Assembly: GCF_000373565.1 (NCBI RefSeq)
Contig: NZ_KB891801.1
Span: 62,001 to 126,000 of the forward strand
Direction: 5' to 3'
Origin: Streptomyces sp. HmicA12
GTDB taxonomy: Bacteria > Actinomycetota > Actinomycetes > Streptomycetales > Streptomycetaceae
Length of the DNA: 64,000 nt
Shown: positions 44,382 through 52,202 of the stretch, in pieces
Layout of the letters: each line of letters starts with the position of its first letter
How positions within the stretch are numbered: position 1 is the stretch's first letter
Made by a program: the position numbers and the translations under genes
Notes under the pieces: model-generated
What the model saw: only the letters and a program-made list of their open reading frames with translations
Told to the model about the DNA's origin: nothing
The model's database searches: none

Positions 44382-45071
44382 ATGATGGGAGTCGTGGCGA
44401 CCGACTCAAGCACCCCGAGCAGTGACAAGCCCGACAAGCAACCGACGCGGCGCGTGCGCCGTACGCGGATGACGGGGGCCGAGCGACGCCAGCAGCTCCT
44501 GGAGATCGGCCGCACGGTGTTCGCCGCGAAGGGGTTCGAGGGCACGTCGGTGGAGGAGATCGCGGCGAAGGCCGGGGTCTCCAAGCCGGTGGTGTACGAG
44601 CACTTCGGTGGCAAGGAGGGCCTGTACGCGGTCGTCGTGGACCGCGAGATGCGCCAGCTCCTCGACATGGTGACCAGCTCGCTGACCGCCGGGCACCCGC
44701 GTGAACTGTGCGAGCAGGCGGCGTTCGCGCTCCTCGACTACATCGAGGAGTACACGGACGGCTTCCGCATCCTGGTCCGCGACTCCCCCATCCCGCAGTC
44801 CACGGGCTCCTTCGCCTCGCTGATCTCGGACATCGCCACGCAGGTCGAGGACATCCTGGGCCGCGAGTTCAAGGCCCGGGGCTTCGACCCGAAGCTGGCG
44901 CCGATGTACGCGCAGGCGCTGGTCGGCATGGTGGCGCTGACGGGCCAGTGGTGGCTGGACGCCCGCAAGCCGAAGAAGGCCGAGGTCGCCGCGCACCTGG
45001 TCAATCTGGCCTGGCACGGCCTCGACGGGCTTGAGCCGAAGCCGCGGCTGATAGGGCACCGGAAGAGCTAG
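44382..45071 (+). CDS. TetR-family regulator
   Basis: About 229 residues. After a charged N-terminal extension, the HTH reads RRQQLLEIGRTVFAAKGFEGTSVEEIAAKAGVSKPVVYEHFGGKEGLYA, followed by the helical ligand-binding domain. It lies 12 bp downstream of the desaturase gene and may sense acyl-CoA and repress the operon through the palindrome at 43271-43283; this is inference. The start is uncertain: ATG 44382 lacks a good ribosome site and GTG 44394 (VATDSSTPSS) is equally possible. Confidence 0.92.
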   Translation: MMGVVATDSSTPSSDKPDKQPTRRVRRTRMTGAERRQQLLEIGRTVFAAKGFEGTSVEEIAAKAGVSKPVVYEHFGGKEGLYAVVVDREMRQLLDMVTSSLTAGHPRELCEQAAFALLDYIEEYTDGFRILVRDSPIPQSTGSFASLISDIATQVEDILGREFKARGFDPKLAPMYAQALVGMVALTGQWWLDARKPKKAEVAAHLVNLAWHGLDGLEPKPRLIGHRKS

Positions 45072-45115
45072 GCGCCCCCGAAAGGGGCGCGGGGCCGTGT
45101 CGATGTACGGCCCCG
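45072..45115 (+). terminator. Tandem hairpins after the TetR gene
   Basis: Two adjacent stem-loops: GCGCCCC/GGGGCGC (45072-45090, directly after the stop) and GGGGCCGT/ACGGCCCC (45091-45114). Together they should stop transcription of the desaturase operon. Confidence 0.7.
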
Positions 45116-45262
45116 CCGCGTGGGCCTCTCACGCACGGCAATGAACCAGCAACAAACCCTTCGCGCTCCGTGCATGGATCCGGCCCGGGCCCGCGCCTAG
45201 CGTTCTCGTACCGACACCATCCCCACCGCCGTCCCGCACGCAGACGAGAGGGTCAGTTTGTC

Positions 45263-46666
45263 ATGAGCACCTCCAGTACGTCCGGCAGCGCTTCCGGTCC
45301 CACCCGCCGCGGAATCCTCGGCACCGCGGCGGCCGTCGCCGCCGGTGCCGGCCTGCCCGCGCTCGCCGCCTCCCCCGCCCGGGCCGCCGCCGCCCGCCCC
45401 AACGTGCTGCTGATCGTCACCGACGACCAGCCCAAGCAGACCGAGTGGGCCACCCCGAAGACCGTCGCCTGGCTGGCCGGCCAGGGCGTGCGCTTCACCA
45501 ACGGCCACGTCACCACCCCGCTGTGCGCCCCGTCGCGGTCCTCGGTCTTCTCCGGCCGCTTCGCCCACAACCACGGCGTCCGCAACAACGGCGCCTCGCA
45601 CGCCCTCGACCAGCACACCACCCTGCAGCGGTACCTGAAGCAGGCCGGCTACCGGACGGGCCTGTTCGGCAAGTACCTCAACTCCTGGGACGTCGCCGAC
45701 AACCCGCCGCACTTCGAGGACTTCGCGCTGCTCAGACCCTCGTACGTGAACGGCACGTTCAACGTGAACGGGACCGTGCGGACCGTCGACGGCTACACCA
45801 CCACCGTGATCAAGGAGCGCGCCCTCGCCTTCCTCGACAAGTCCCGTACCGACGAACGCCCTTGGTTCGCCTACGTCACCCCCTACGCCTCGCACGGCCC
45901 CCGCACCCCCGAGCCCAAGTACGCCGGCACCGAGGTGCCCGCCTGGGACGGCCGCCCCTCCGTGCCGGAGGCGGACCGCAGCGACAAGCCGCCCTACGTG
46001 CGCAACGCCACCCAGACCCTGGCGGACGGCCGCCGGGTGCGCGCCGAGCAGCTGCGCACCCTGCGCTCGGTGGACGACGCGGTCCAGGCGCTCCACGACA
46101 AGCTGGCGGCCCTGGGCCAGCTGGACAACACCCTGGTCATCTACATCGGCGACAACGGCTTCAACTGGGCCGACCACGGCCTGACCGGCAAGGGCGTCCC
46201 GTACCGCCCCGCGCACGAGGTGCCGTTCTACCTCTCCTGGCCCGGCGGCGGACTCGGCGGCGGCACCACCGACCACCGCATCGTGGCGAACATCGACATC
46301 GCCCCCACCGTCCTCGACGCGGCCGGGATCACGGCGGACACCCCGCACGACGGCCGCTCGCTGCTCAGCGGCTACTCCCGCGACCACCTGCTCGTCGAGT
46401 GGTGGAAGCAGGGCACCGGGGCCGGGCAGCGGACCTGGTCGTCGTACGTCTCCAAGGACCGCCAGTACACGGAGTACTACGACCTGCACACCGACGCCGC
46501 GGGCACGGTGAGCGGCACCGGGCAGGTCGGGTTCCGCGAGTACTACGACCTCCAGGCGGACCCGTACCAGCTGAGCAACAGCCTCTACCGGGCCACGCCG
46601 GCGCAGGAGAAGGCCCTCGGCGTCCCGGACCTCGCGGCCGCCCTGGCCGCGGACCGCACCGCCTGA
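45263..46666 (+). CDS. Tat-exported type I sulfatase
   Basis: A 467-residue sulfatase. The N-terminus has a Tat signal (TRRGILGTAAAVAAGAGLPALAA, cut near ARAAA). The sulfatase signature LCAPSRSS has Cys88 in CxPxR, the residue turned into formylglycine; VTDDQPKQ supplies metal-binding Asp, and YIGDNGFNWADHGLTGKGVPY matches the second metal site. It hydrolyses sulfate esters of an unknown substrate, perhaps a sulfated polysaccharide. The formylglycine-generating enzyme is encoded 37 bp downstream, so maturation occurs in the cytosol before export. Start ATG 45263 with GAGAGGG upstream. Confidence 0.93.
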   Translation: MSTSSTSGSASGPTRRGILGTAAAVAAGAGLPALAASPARAAAARPNVLLIVTDDQPKQTEWATPKTVAWLAGQGVRFTNGHVTTPLCAPSRSSVFSGRFAHNHGVRNNGASHALDQHTTLQRYLKQAGYRTGLFGKYLNSWDVADNPPHFEDFALLRPSYVNGTFNVNGTVRTVDGYTTTVIKERALAFLDKSRTDERPWFAYVTPYASHGPRTPEPKYAGTEVPAWDGRPSVPEADRSDKPPYVRNATQTLADGRRVRAEQLRTLRSVDDAVQALHDKLAALGQLDNTLVIYIGDNGFNWADHGLTGKGVPYRPAHEVPFYLSWPGGGLGGGTTDHRIVANIDIAPTVLDAAGITADTPHDGRSLLSGYSRDHLLVEWWKQGTGAGQRTWSSYVSKDRQYTEYYDLHTDAAGTVSGTGQVGFREYYDLQADPYQLSNSLYRATPAQEKALGVPDLAAALAADRTA

Positions 46667-46703
46667 CGACGCCGTTCGACCACGCCTGCCGAGAGGATCC
46701 CCG

Positions 46704-47645
46704 ATGAGCCGCCGTTGCTGCGCCCCCGACCGCTCCGCCGCGCCCGGCCGGACCACCCTGCCGCTGCTCGACCGCGGCGCCGGGGAGCAGCACGGCGGCC
46801 ACCCCGGCGCGTTCGCGCCGCTGCTGTCCCTCCCCGGCGGCGCCTTCCGGATGGGCACGCAGGACGGCGACGCGTTCCCCGACGACGGCGAGGGGCCGGT
46901 GCGGACGGTCGAGGTGGCGCCGTTCCGGATCTCCGCCACGGCCGTCAGCCACGCCGAGTTCCGCGCCTTCGCCGAGGCCACGGGCTACCGCACCGAGGCC
47001 GAGCGCTTCGGCTACTCCTTCGTCTTCCGCGGCAGCGTCACCGCCGAGGCCCGGGAGCGGGCGGAGTCCGTGCCCGGCGCCGACTGGTGGCTGGCGGTGC
47101 CGGGCGCCTGGCACCGCGAGCCCGAGGGCCCCGGATCCCGCTCGGACGACCGCCTCGACCACCCCGTCACCCACGTCTCCTGGCACGACGCGCGGGCGTA
47201 CTGCGCCTGGTCCGGCACCCGCCTGCCCACCGAGGCGGAGTGGGAGTACGCGGCCCGCGGCGGCCTCGTCCAGGCCCGCCACCCCTGGGGCGACGAACCG
47301 CCGTCGCCGGACCGCGCGGTGATCTTCCGCGGCACGTTCCCGGACGGTCCGACGGCCCCGGTCGGCACCGCCCCCGTGCGCTCCCTGGCACCCAACGGCT
47401 TCGGGCTGCACCACGCCGTCGGCAACGTCTGGGAGTGGACGGCCGACCTCTTCGAGCCCGGCTCACCCAGCCGGGCCCTGCGCGGCGGCTCGCACCTGTG
47501 CCACGCCTCGTACTGCAACCGCTACCGCTGCTCGGCGCGGACGTCCAACACTCCGGACGCCTCGACGGGTCACACGGGCTTCCGCGTGGCGGCCGGTGAC
47601 GGCTCCAGGAATTCGAGCCGGTTGCCGACGGGGTCGGTGGAGTAG
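46704..47645 (+). CDS. Formylglycine-generating enzyme (sulfatase-modifying)
   Basis: About 313 residues, FGE/SUMF1 fold. Recognised parts: GGAFRMGTQD, HPVTHVSWHDARAYCAWSGTRLPTEAEWEYAARGG, NVWEWTADLF and GGSHLCHASYCNRYRC with the copper-binding Cys pair at 266 and 271, then SNTPDASTGHTGFRVA. It oxidises the CxPxR Cys of the upstream sulfatase. Homologues usually end shortly after GFR; here about 20 extra residues overlap the 3' end of the convergent VOC gene by 76 bp, so the tail may be spurious or a stop may have been lost. Confidence 0.93.
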   Translation: MSRRCCAPDRSAAPGRTTLPLLDRGAGEQHGGHPGAFAPLLSLPGGAFRMGTQDGDAFPDDGEGPVRTVEVAPFRISATAVSHAEFRAFAEATGYRTEAERFGYSFVFRGSVTAEARERAESVPGADWWLAVPGAWHREPEGPGSRSDDRLDHPVTHVSWHDARAYCAWSGTRLPTEAEWEYAARGGLVQARHPWGDEPPSPDRAVIFRGTFPDGPTAPVGTAPVRSLAPNGFGLHHAVGNVWEWTADLFEPGSPSRALRGGSHLCHASYCNRYRCSARTSNTPDASTGHTGFRVAAGDGSRNSSRLPTGSVE

Positions 47646-47953
47646 AAGCGCAGGTGGCCGGGGAGGTTGTCGTCCCACACCACCTCGGCGCCACGCTCGG
47701 CGAGCTGCCGCGCGTACGCCTCGATGTCGCGCACCCGCAGCCCGGGATGCGCCTTGCGCGCGGGCCGGAAGTCGGCCTCCACCCCGAGATGCAGCTGCAC
47801 CTCGCCGGCGGCGAACCAGCAGCCGCCGCGCGCCGCGAGCACGGGCGGCTTGGCCACCTCGGTCATCCCGAGGACATCGACGTAGAAGGACCGCAGGGCG
47901 TCCTCGCTGCCGACCGGGGCGGCGAGCTGTACGTGGTCGAGGGCGGCGATCAC
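47570..47953 (-). CDS. Glyoxalase/VOC-superfamily protein
   Basis: A 127-residue single VOC unit: ALDHVQLAAPVGSEDALRSFYVDVLGMTEVAKPP, then WFAAGEVQLHLGVEADFRPARKAHPGLRVRDIEAYARQLAERGAEVVWDDNLPGHLRFYSTDPVGNRLEFLEP. Metal ligands (His in LDHV and LHLG, Glu in LEFLEP) are consistent with a metal-dependent dioxygenase, isomerase or binding role. GTG 47953 overlaps the methyltransferase stop (GTGA), so the two are coupled. Its last residues (SPAATRKPV) overlap the FGE gene on the other strand. Confidence 0.88.
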   Translation of the reverse strand: MIAALDHVQLAAPVGSEDALRSFYVDVLGMTEVAKPPVLAARGGCWFAAGEVQLHLGVEADFRPARKAHPGLRVRDIEAYARQLAERGAEVVWDDNLPGHLRFYSTDPVGNRLEFLEPSPAATRKPV

Positions 47954-48765
47954 GCGGCCTTCACCGCCACCACGAAGATCCGCCGGAACGGCAGCACGGT
48001 GCCGTGCGCGATCGGCGGGTACGCCGCGCGCAGCAGATCCCGGTACTCGGCGACGAACGCGTCCCGCGCCTTGGGGTCGTCGGCGAGCGCGGTGAGCACG
48101 GGCCGCAGGCCGGTCCCCTTCACCCAGTCCAGGACGGGGTCCTCGCCCTGCAGCAGATGCATGTACGTGGTCTCCCAGGCGTCCACCGCGCAGCCCAGGT
48201 CGGCGAGCCGCTCCAGGTAGGCGGCGGGTTCCAGCACCGCGTCGGCGTGCCGAAGCACCCCGGCGAGCCGGTCCTTCCAGCGCGCGGAGCCGGCGAGCTC
48301 CCGCATCAGGACGTGGCTGGGGGCCTCGAAGTTGCCGGGCACCTGGAAGGCGAACGTGCCGCCGGGAGCGAGCGCGTCCAGCCAGCGCGGGAAGGCGTCG
48401 ACGTGCCCCGGGACCCACTGCAGGGTCGCGTTCGAGGCGATCAGGTCGTACGTCTCCGTGGGCTCCCAGTGCCTCAGGTCGGCGGGCGCGAAGTCGATGC
48501 GGCCGCCGCCGGCGGTGGGCCCCGCGTACTCCTCGGCCTTGGCGAGCATCTCCGGCGAATTGTCGTAGCCGGTGATGTGCGCGTCGGGCCGGCGCTCGGC
48601 GAGCAGCCCCGTGACGTTGCCGGGACCGCATCCCAGGTCGGCGACGCGGGCCCGCTCACGCGGCAGCGCGGGGACGCGGGCCAGCAGCTCCACGTAGGGG
48701 CGGCCGCGGTGGTCGGCGTGGCGGAGATACTGCTGCGGATCCCAGGTGGGCGAGGGCGTCGTCAT
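47950..48765 (-). CDS. tam: Trans-aconitate 2-methyltransferase
   Basis: A 271-residue SAM-dependent methyltransferase. Motif I is VADLGCGPGNVTGLLAERRPDAHITGYDNSPEML, with LIASNATLQWVPGHVDAFPRWLDALAPGGTFAFQVPGN, characteristic of Tam. It methylates trans-aconitate, a by-product that inhibits aconitase. ATG 48765. It is divergent from a MarR-family gene, matching the tam/tamR pair described in Streptomyces coelicolor (TamR responding to trans-aconitate). Confidence 0.92.
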   Translation of the reverse strand: MTTPSPTWDPQQYLRHADHRGRPYVELLARVPALPRERARVADLGCGPGNVTGLLAERRPDAHITGYDNSPEMLAKAEEYAGPTAGGGRIDFAPADLRHWEPTETYDLIASNATLQWVPGHVDAFPRWLDALAPGGTFAFQVPGNFEAPSHVLMRELAGSARWKDRLAGVLRHADAVLEPAAYLERLADLGCAVDAWETTYMHLLQGEDPVLDWVKGTGLRPVLTALADDPKARDAFVAEYRDLLRAAYPPIAHGTVLPFRRIFVVAVKAA

Positions 48766-48790
48766 GTCCTCCAGGCTGCGCGCCCAAGTA

Positions 48791-48821
48791 TCTCGATGTC
48801 AAGAGACTCGACTTCAAGAGA
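48791..48821. promoter_or_regulatory. Candidate TamR operators between tam and tamR
   Basis: Two imperfect dyads, TCTCGATGTCAAGAGA (48791-48806) and ACTCGACTTCAAGAGA (48806-48821), lie in tandem, with a weaker third motif (ACTTCATGTCGACA, 48821-48834). They sit between the tam and MarR starts, where TamR-type repressors bind and control both genes. Confidence 0.6.
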
Positions 48822-48854
48822 CTTCATGTCGACACACCCCCTACACTGATCGTC

Positions 48855-49352
48855 ATGGAGGACGAGGTCGACCGTCTGGTCGCAGCGTGGCGCCGGGAGC
48901 GCCCCGACCTCGACGTGGAGCCCCTCGAGGTGCTCAGTCGGGTCAGCAGACTCGCACGCCATCTCGACCGTGCCCGCCGTCTCGCGTTCTCCGAGCACCA
49001 GTTGGAGCCGTGGGAGTTCGACGTCCTGACGTCGCTGCGCCGTGCGGGCGCGCCGTACCAGCTCTCGCCCGGGCAGCTGCTGACCCAGACCCTGGTGACG
49101 TCGGGCACGATGACCAACCGCATCGACCGCCTGGCCAAGAAGGGCCTCGTCGAGCGGCTCCCCGATCCCAGCGACCGCCGCGGCGTCCTGGTGCGTCTCA
49201 CGCCCGAGGGCCGTGACCGCGCGGACCAGGCCCTGGCGGGGCTGCTCGCGCAGGAGCGGGCGATCCTCGCGGAGCTCTCCCGAGGCGACCGGGCCGAACT
49301 GGCGTCGCTGCTCAGGCAGTTGACGGCGCCGTTCGACAACATCCCGGGCTAG
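48855..49352 (+). CDS. tamR: MarR-family regulator, TamR-like
   Basis: A 165-residue MarR protein. The winged HTH spans about residues 45-115: HQLEPWEFDVLTSLRRAGAPYQLSPGQLLTQTLVTSGTMTNRIDRLAKKGLVERLPDPSDRRGVLVRLT. The extra N-terminal helix (EDEVDRLVAAWRRERPDLDVEPLEVLSRVSRLARHLDR) is the mark of the UrtR/TamR subgroup that senses small metabolites. Divergent tam gene and shared operators support TamR. It would link citrate/aconitate status, for example on oxidative damage to aconitase, to tam expression. Confidence 0.9.
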   Translation: MEDEVDRLVAAWRRERPDLDVEPLEVLSRVSRLARHLDRARRLAFSEHQLEPWEFDVLTSLRRAGAPYQLSPGQLLTQTLVTSGTMTNRIDRLAKKGLVERLPDPSDRRGVLVRLTPEGRDRADQALAGLLAQERAILAELSRGDRAELASLLRQLTAPFDNIPG

Positions 49353-49363
49353 TCGTTCCCTGG

Positions 49364-49380
49364 GCGAGCGAAGCTCGCCT
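49364..49380 (+). terminator. Short hairpin after tamR
   Basis: GGCGAGC/GCTCGCC (49364-49370 with 49374-49380), loop GAA, 12 bp after the tamR stop and directly before a dispersed repeat copy. Confidence 0.7.
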
Positions 49381-49381
49381 C

Positions 49382-49411
49382 AGGGGCGCGGGGAACTGCG
49401 CGAGAAGCCCC
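49382..49411. repeat. Dispersed intergenic repeat, copy 3
   Basis: Matches AGGGGCGCGGGGAACTGCGC plus GAGAAGCCCC exactly as at 50945-50974; two related copies lie at about 33900 and 33981 and an inverted one at 63170. Confidence 0.88.
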
Positions 49412-49430
49412 AGCGGGCCGCACCCGCGAA

Positions 49431-49466
49431 CGCAACCGCAACCGCAACCGCAACCGCAACCGCAAC
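49431..49466. repeat. Hexanucleotide microsatellite (CGCAAC)6
   Basis: Six perfect copies of CGCAAC, 36 bp, between tamR and the LuxR-type regulator gene, 8 bp beyond the stop of the latter. Copy number is likely to vary by slippage; it lies outside both genes. Confidence 0.92.
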
Positions 49467-49474
49467 CCGGCAGA

Positions 49475-50224
49475 TCAGCTGGCGGCCTCGAGGTCGACCG
49501 GCCCAACCCCGGCCCGGCGCGCGAGCGCAACCGCGGCGAGCGTCGAGTGCACCCCCAGCTTCCCCAGCACATTCTGCATATGGGTACGCACGGTGTGCGG
49601 CGACAAGAAGAGCCGCTCGGCGACGGCCTTGCGGCCGAGCCCCGCGACCATGCAGCGCAGCACCTCGCGCTCCCTCGGCGTGAGCGACTCCACGAGGCGC
49701 TCCGACTCCGTGCGGTGCTTACGGGCCGCGGTCAACTCCCGCAGCACCCCCGTGAGCAGCGCCGGAGGCAGATGCGTCTCGTCCCGCAGCACACCTCGTA
49801 TGACGGTCAACAGGCGCGACAGCGAACAGTCCTTGGCGACCCACCCGGACGCACCGGCCTGCAGCGCGAGCGCGGCACGGCGCGGATCGTCGCGCTCGGC
49901 GAGCACCACCGTGCGGACCGCGGGCTGGCCCGAACGGACACCCGCGACCAGGGAGATGCCGTCCACGAGCCCGTCCTGCGCCGGGCCGTCCGGCACCACC
50001 GTCGGCGGCCGCATGCCCTGCAGGGACGCCGCACCGAGGTCCGCGTCCACGAGCAGCACATCGAATCTGCGCCCCTCGGCCGCCGCCCGTTCCAGGGAGC
50101 GCAGGGCGGCGGGGCCACTGCCCGCGGCCGACACGTCGACGTCCGGCTCGGCGGCGAGCGCCGCGGCGAGGGACTCGGCGAAGATGCGATGGTCGTCGAC
50201 GACCAGAACCCGAATACGAACCAC
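49475..50224 (-). CDS. LuxR/NarL-type response regulator, orphan
   Basis: A 249-residue regulator from GTG 50224 (GGGGG 7 bases upstream). The receiver domain has RVLVVDDHRIFAE and the phospho-acceptor Asp in FDVLLVDADLG, though an insertion (SLQGMRPPTVVPDGPAQDGL) distorts the following loop. The C-terminal HTH is SLTPREREVLRCMVAGLGRKAVAERLFLSPHTVRTHMQNVLGKLGVHSTLAAVALAR. No kinase is adjacent. It resembles the regulator at 58397 in overall layout, so they may be ancient paralogues. Confidence 0.9.
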   Translation of the reverse strand: MVRIRVLVVDDHRIFAESLAAALAAEPDVDVSAAGSGPAALRSLERAAAEGRRFDVLLVDADLGAASLQGMRPPTVVPDGPAQDGLVDGISLVAGVRSGQPAVRTVVLAERDDPRRAALALQAGASGWVAKDCSLSRLLTVIRGVLRDETHLPPALLTGVLRELTAARKHRTESERLVESLTPREREVLRCMVAGLGRKAVAERLFLSPHTVRTHMQNVLGKLGVHSTLAAVALARRAGVGPVDLEAAS

Positions 50225-50490
50225 TGAATAACCCCCACTGGTCGCAGTAACGACCAACGCAGGTACGGCGCCCGGAGTTACAGGTCACCGCAGCCGCACG
50301 GCCGCCGCCGTGCCCAGACTGCTACCCCCACTCCGGGCGTCGTACCCGGCTGTCTCGCCCCCTGATCAACACCGGCCCCCACCGGTGCTGTCCTCAGACT
50401 AGGGCTGCGGGCCCGGAGGGGAAGGCAATTCACAGAACTGGTTCCCAGTTGACCGACAGGCGACTGTCCAGCGCGTTTATGGTGAGGCAC

Positions 50491-50934
50491 ATGTTTCGCA
50501 TTGAGACAGAAGTCGACAAAGACCGCGGGCTTCTGCTCCGTTCGCTGCTCAGGGACACCAATACGGCGGCGTCCCCGGCGATCCGCGCCCTGCGCGGCAC
50601 CCCTGCCGAGCGGGAAACTCCTTTGCAGGTGTGGGCGTTGGAGGCGGACGGCGCGCTCGCCGGTGGCCTGGACGCGCACACCTGGGCGACCTGGCTGCAT
50701 GTGAACGTGCTCTGGGTCGCGGACCGCCACCGCGGCGCGGGCCTCGGCTCCCGCCTCCTCACGGAGGCGGAACGCGTCGCGGCCGAGGACCACGGCTGCA
50801 CCCGTTCCCGCCTGGAGACCTGGGACTTCCAGGCCCCCGGCTTCTACCGACAGCACGGCTACGAGGTGGTGTCGGTGATCCCCGACTATCCGCCGGGCGT
50901 CAAGGAGTTCACCTTGACGAAGAGGCTCGGCTAG
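50491..50934 (+). CDS. GNAT-family N-acetyltransferase
   Basis: A 147-residue single-domain GNAT: LHVNVLWVADRHRGAGLGSRLLTEAERVAAEDHGCTRSRLETWDFQAPGFYRQHGYEVVS contains motif A (RHRGAGLGSRLL) and motif B (ARTFYxxxGY-like APGFYRQHGYE). Start ATG 50491 (MFRIETEVDKDRG) with GGTGAGG just upstream. The substrate is unknown. It is followed 1 bp after the stop by a hairpin and a dispersed repeat. Confidence 0.9.
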   Translation: MFRIETEVDKDRGLLLRSLLRDTNTAASPAIRALRGTPAERETPLQVWALEADGALAGGLDAHTWATWLHVNVLWVADRHRGAGLGSRLLTEAERVAAEDHGCTRSRLETWDFQAPGFYRQHGYEVVSVIPDYPPGVKEFTLTKRLG

Positions 50935-50935
50935 A

Positions 50936-50974
50936 GCGCCCCGAAGGGGCGCGGGGAACTGCGCGAGAAGCCCC
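50936..50974 (+). terminator. Hairpin plus dispersed repeat copy 4
   Basis: GCGCCCC (50936-50942) pairs with GGGGCGC (50946-50952), loop GAA, right after the GNAT stop. The right arm is part of the dispersed repeat at 50945-50974, identical to the copy at 49382. Confidence 0.75.
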
Positions 50975-51025
50975 ACGGACCGGCACTCGCGCATCAGGGC
51001 GAACCCCTGCGGCGAAAGGGCGACA

Positions 51026-52189
51026 TCAGCCCAATCGCCGAGCCCCCGCGGACGGAACCGCGGCGAACACCCGGGGCACCGTGTACCCGGCCCCCTCGAA
51101 CGCGGCCAGCACCGACTTCGTCACGGCCTCCACGTCCCCGGTCTCGACCAGCACCACGGCCGACCCGCCGAACCCGCCGCCCGTCATCCGCGCGCCCACC
51201 GCTCCCGCGGCCCGCGCCGTGTCGACGACCAGGTCCAGCTCCGCGCACGAGATGCGCAGGTCGTCACGGAGCGAGCGGTGACCGTCGTACAGGACGGGAC
51301 CGATCGCCCGCACGTCCCCGGCGTCGAGCAGCTCGATGACCCGCTCCACCCGGTGATCGTCCGAGACGACGTGCCGGACGTACCGCACGACCTTCTCGTC
51401 GACCCCGGCCTGCTCCAACTTCCGTACGGCATCGTCCAGTTCGGCGTACGCGACGTCCCGCAGGTGCGAGACCCCGAGCACCCGGGCGCCCTCCTCGCAG
51501 CCGGCCCGCCGCTCCGCGTAGGCGCCGTCGCCGAGCTCGTGCTTGACGCGGGAGTCGACGACGAGGAGCTGAAGGCCCTCCTCGGCGAGGTCGAACGGGA
51601 CCTGCCGGATCGACAGGTCGCGGCAGTCGAGGTGCAGCGCGTGCCCCTCGTTCGCGCACGCCGACGCCATCTGGTCCATGACGCCGCACGGGACGCCGAC
51701 GAAGACGTTCTCCGCGCGCTGCGCGAGGACCGCCAACTCCGGTGCGCAGAGCCCGAGTTCGAACAGGTCGTTGAGCGCGTACGCCGTCACGACCTCCAGG
51801 GCGGCCGAGGACGAAAGGCCCGCGCCCGTCGGCACCGTGGAGGCGAGGTGGATGTCCGCGCCGGTGACGGTGTGCCCCGCGTCGCGCAGCGCCCACACCA
51901 CACCGGCCGGGTAGGCGGCCCAGCCGCCCTGTCCGTACTTGCTGAGCGGGATCAGTTCGTCGACGCGCAGTTCGGCCACGGGAGCGTCGATGTCGGCGGA
52001 GTGCAGCCGCAGCACACCGTCGTCCCGCTTGGCCACGGCCGCCACCGCGGTGTGCGGCAGCGCGAGGGGCATGACGAAGCCCTCGTTGAAGTCGGTGTAC
52101 TCGCCGATGAGGTTGACGCGGCCGGGGGCCGCCCACACTCCGGCCGGCTCGTACCCGTAGAGATCACTGAACTGCGCGGCGACAGACAT
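51026..52189 (-). CDS. galK: Galactokinase
   Basis: A 387-residue GHMP kinase phosphorylating galactose at C1. Motifs: APGRVNLIGEYTDFNEGFVMP (galactose-binding signature), VPTGAGLSSSAALEV (ATP loop) and GARMTGGGFGGSAVVLV. It starts at ATG 52189, 13 bp after the galE stop. It is the third gene of the galT-galE-galK operon. Confidence 0.97.
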   Translation of the reverse strand: MSVAAQFSDLYGYEPAGVWAAPGRVNLIGEYTDFNEGFVMPLALPHTAVAAVAKRDDGVLRLHSADIDAPVAELRVDELIPLSKYGQGGWAAYPAGVVWALRDAGHTVTGADIHLASTVPTGAGLSSSAALEVVTAYALNDLFELGLCAPELAVLAQRAENVFVGVPCGVMDQMASACANEGHALHLDCRDLSIRQVPFDLAEEGLQLLVVDSRVKHELGDGAYAERRAGCEEGARVLGVSHLRDVAYAELDDAVRKLEQAGVDEKVVRYVRHVVSDDHRVERVIELLDAGDVRAIGPVLYDGHRSLRDDLRISCAELDLVVDTARAAGAVGARMTGGGFGGSAVVLVETGDVEAVTKSVLAAFEGAGYTVPRVFAAVPSAGARRLG

Positions 52190-52202
52190 CAGTTGACAGC
52201 CC

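Noticed and set aside
49431..49466. Possible CRISPR-like array
   Set aside because: Pure hexanucleotide repeat without spacers.
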